Positions 4,683-5,754 of a stretch of DNA of 5,754 nucleotides are shown here, in pieces (positions within the stretch are counted from its first letter, which is position 1; every line of letters starts with the position of its first letter). Origin of the DNA: Bryobacterales bacterium (GTDB lineage Bacteria > Cyanobacteriota > Vampirovibrionia > Obscuribacterales > Obscuribacteraceae); the NCBI GenBank assembly GCA_903970295.1, contig CAJCHQ010000309.1:1-5754 (forward strand). Reading direction: 5' to 3'. A program made the translations under genes and the position numbers. The notes under the pieces were generated by a model. The model worked only from the letters and a program-made list of their open reading frames with translations. It searched no databases and was not told where the DNA came from.

Positions 4683-5754
4683 GTGATATTCAAAACGATA
4701 AGATTGATCCCAAAGCAGCAACAGCGACGCTGGAGAAGGAAAAAGACCCGGCGGCTGCCAAAGAAGATCCTTCGGTCAAGCAATTCGAAACTCACCCGCA
4801 GGATGTCGGAAATCAAAGTCACGTAGATATTCTTTCGGAGCAATCGCAATTTCATGTCGTACCCGCAGCCGGTCAGGTCGATTCTTCAGTAACGGCGATT
4901 CAGGCTCAGTCAGACCGAGGTTCTGGTGTCTCGCCGGCTCGACCCTACACGGTCGTCTCTAGTGAAGGCTCTGTTGACGGAATGATGTACACCAATTCGA
5001 CGGGCAGTACTTTCAAAACTTTAGACGGTAAGGATTCTTATAAGGTCGACTTCCAGGACAACGGCAAGGTCAATCTCGAGCCACATAATGCCGAGACCAA
5101 ACCAATCACCGAGGCATCGCTTCAGCGCTCGGTCAATCCACTTAATGAGAATGTCGAGCCGATGGTCAAACCGCGTCCAGCTGCTACTGATGCAGCTCCG
5201 CAGCAGCCGCCACCCACGGCTGTTGAAAAAGCGCCCACACCAGGAGATGCCCAACCGAAATCGCCGGAAGTGAAAGCTCCGATCGAAGCCAAAGTCAATC
5301 AACCAGTCGAACAGGCTCAGACGCAGGAAGCGCCAAGGCCGCAAGCGCAACCGGTGGCCAATGTGCATGATAATGGTGCAGCCACTGGCAGCGCTAACAA
5401 CAATTTGAATTTCGCGCCCGCTCAAGTCGCGCACAACGACGCGTCATCTGACTCGCAGAGAGTAAGACGTGAGCAAGTGGCACTGCCTGTGAATGCACAG
5501 GAAGTAGCGCCGCCAAAGCCTGCGGTTGAAAACAAGACAGAAAGTACGGCAGAAAAGGACCAATCTGCCCCGCGTGCGCCCCAAAACCAGGCGCCGAGTT
5601 CGCAACCACCGCCAGAAGCGACACCATCGCGTGTCAGCGAAAACCTGCAGCCGCGAGACCCTGTACAGCCGCGAGACCTTGTGCAGCCGCGAGACCCTGT
5701 GCAGCCGCGAGACCCTGTGCAGCCGCGAGACCCTGCACAGCCGCGAGACCTTGT
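4679..5754 (+). CDS. Pro/Gln/Ala-rich low-complexity protein with hexapeptide repeats (cut by window edge)
   Basis: From GTG at 4679 the frame stays open for 358 codons to the right edge; the C-terminus is outside. I do not recognise the protein. It starts VSDIQNDKIDPKAA (read as M-SDIQ), with no signal peptide and no membrane segment. The visible part has no Cys or Trp. Residues 1-85 are charged and polar. Residues 88-136 (ARPYTVVSSEGSVDGMMY onward to KVNLEP) alternate hydrophobic and polar residues around Gly/Asp turns and are the only part that looks folded, probably a small beta module. From about 160 to 323 the chain is Pro/Gln/Ala/Glu-rich and surely disordered. From 324 it becomes a tandem Q-P-R-D-P-V repeat. 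The gene has the best promoter in the window and a GAGGG ribosome site, and is divergent from the LysM-like gene. It may be a linker-rich surface or scaffold protein whose functional domain lies beyond the edge. Confidence 0.85.
   Translation, partial: MSDIQNDKIDPKAATATLEKEKDPAAAKEDPSVKQFETHPQDVGNQSHVDILSEQSQFHVVPAAGQVDSSVTAIQAQSDRGSGVSPARPYTVVSSEGSVDGMMYTNSTGSTFKTLDGKDSYKVDFQDNGKVNLEPHNAETKPITEASLQRSVNPLNENVEPMVKPRPAATDAAPQQPPPTAVEKAPTPGDAQPKSPEVKAPIEAKVNQPVEQAQTQEAPRPQAQPVANVHDNGAATGSANNNLNFAPAQVAHNDASSDSQRVRREQVALPVNAQEVAPPKPAVENKTESTAEKDQSAPRAPQNQAPSSQPPPEATPSRVSENLQPRDPVQPRDLVQPRDPVQPRDPVQPRDPAQPRDL
5648..5754 (+). repeat. In-frame 18-base tandem repeat, almost six copies, running off the window
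   Basis: The unit CAGCCGCGAGACCCTGTG occurs at 5648, 5666, 5684, 5702, 5720 and 5738; the last copy is cut at 17 bases by the edge. The first 13 bases are identical in all copies. Differences fall only in codon 5 (CCT or CTT, Pro or Leu) and codon 6 (GTA, GTG or GCA, Val or Ala). Each copy encodes Q-P-R-D-[PL]-[VA]. Because the unit is a multiple of three, copy-number changes keep the reading frame. The near identity at the DNA level points to recent expansion by slippage or unequal recombination. Confidence 0.97.

Noticed and set aside
4490..4855. Minus-strand 121-aa frame across the divergent region
   Set aside because: It runs through the strong plus promoter and the start of the plus gene, lacks a ribosome site and shows no protein-like pattern.
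5021..5434. Minus-strand 137-aa frame rich in Arg, Leu and Phe
   Set aside because: It is the antisense shadow of the Pro/Gln/Ala-rich plus-strand gene; its composition follows from reverse-reading those codons.
5648..5754. Tandem repeat considered as a CRISPR array
   Set aside because: The units are 18 bases with no spacers, lie in frame inside a coding region and differ only at codon positions 5 and 6.

Overview
The window looks like a chromosomal segment of a Gram-negative-type bacterium with roughly balanced base composition. It holds a phosphate permease, a small orphan gene, a family 9 glycosyltransferase, and two long, mostly disordered proteins of a little-characterised type. The long minus-strand protein with degenerate LysM-like modules ending in LP-[ST]-EEE resembles proteins I associate with Candidatus Obscuribacterales (Melainabacteria/Vampirovibrionia, the non-photosynthetic relatives of Cyanobacteria). 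That placement is inference from protein style only. I see no tRNA, rRNA, CRISPR array, insertion sequence or prophage gene.

Layout. Positions 1-567 (minus) hold the first 189 codons of a PiT-family inorganic phosphate transporter, which continues past the left edge. Its upstream region (568-778) has a good sigma-70-like promoter and a cluster of three short palindromes in the presumed leader. Positions 779-1084 (minus) encode a 101-residue tryptophan-rich protein I do not recognise. A 55-base divergent gap separates it from a complete GT9 (heptosyltransferase-like) gene at 1140-2150 (plus). That gene converges on, and overlaps by 4 bases, a long minus-strand gene at 2147-4417 (or to 4471 with a TTG start). 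This long gene encodes a low-complexity protein with two LysM-like modules and a conserved-looking C-terminal block.

A 200-base divergent region follows (about 4472-4678). It has a near-consensus plus-strand promoter (TTGACA, 17-base spacer, TATCAT), a possible opposing promoter, and a dyad inside the spacer. It also holds a 25-codon mini-ORF whose stop overlaps the GTG start of the next gene. That next gene (4679 to the right edge, plus) encodes a Pro/Gln/Ala-rich protein with no Cys or Trp in the visible part. It enters a tandem array of a near-perfect 18-base repeat (hexapeptide Q-P-R-D-P-V) that runs off the window.

How they fit together. The GT9 enzyme probably acts in surface polysaccharide or LPS-type assembly. 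The two long proteins share a divergent control region and may be co-regulated, but neither shows an obvious N-terminal signal peptide and I assign no function to either. I do not see a defined new system. The least explained parts are the divergent pair of disordered proteins, the hexapeptide repeat, the twin LysM-like modules and the palindrome cluster ahead of the phosphate transporter.
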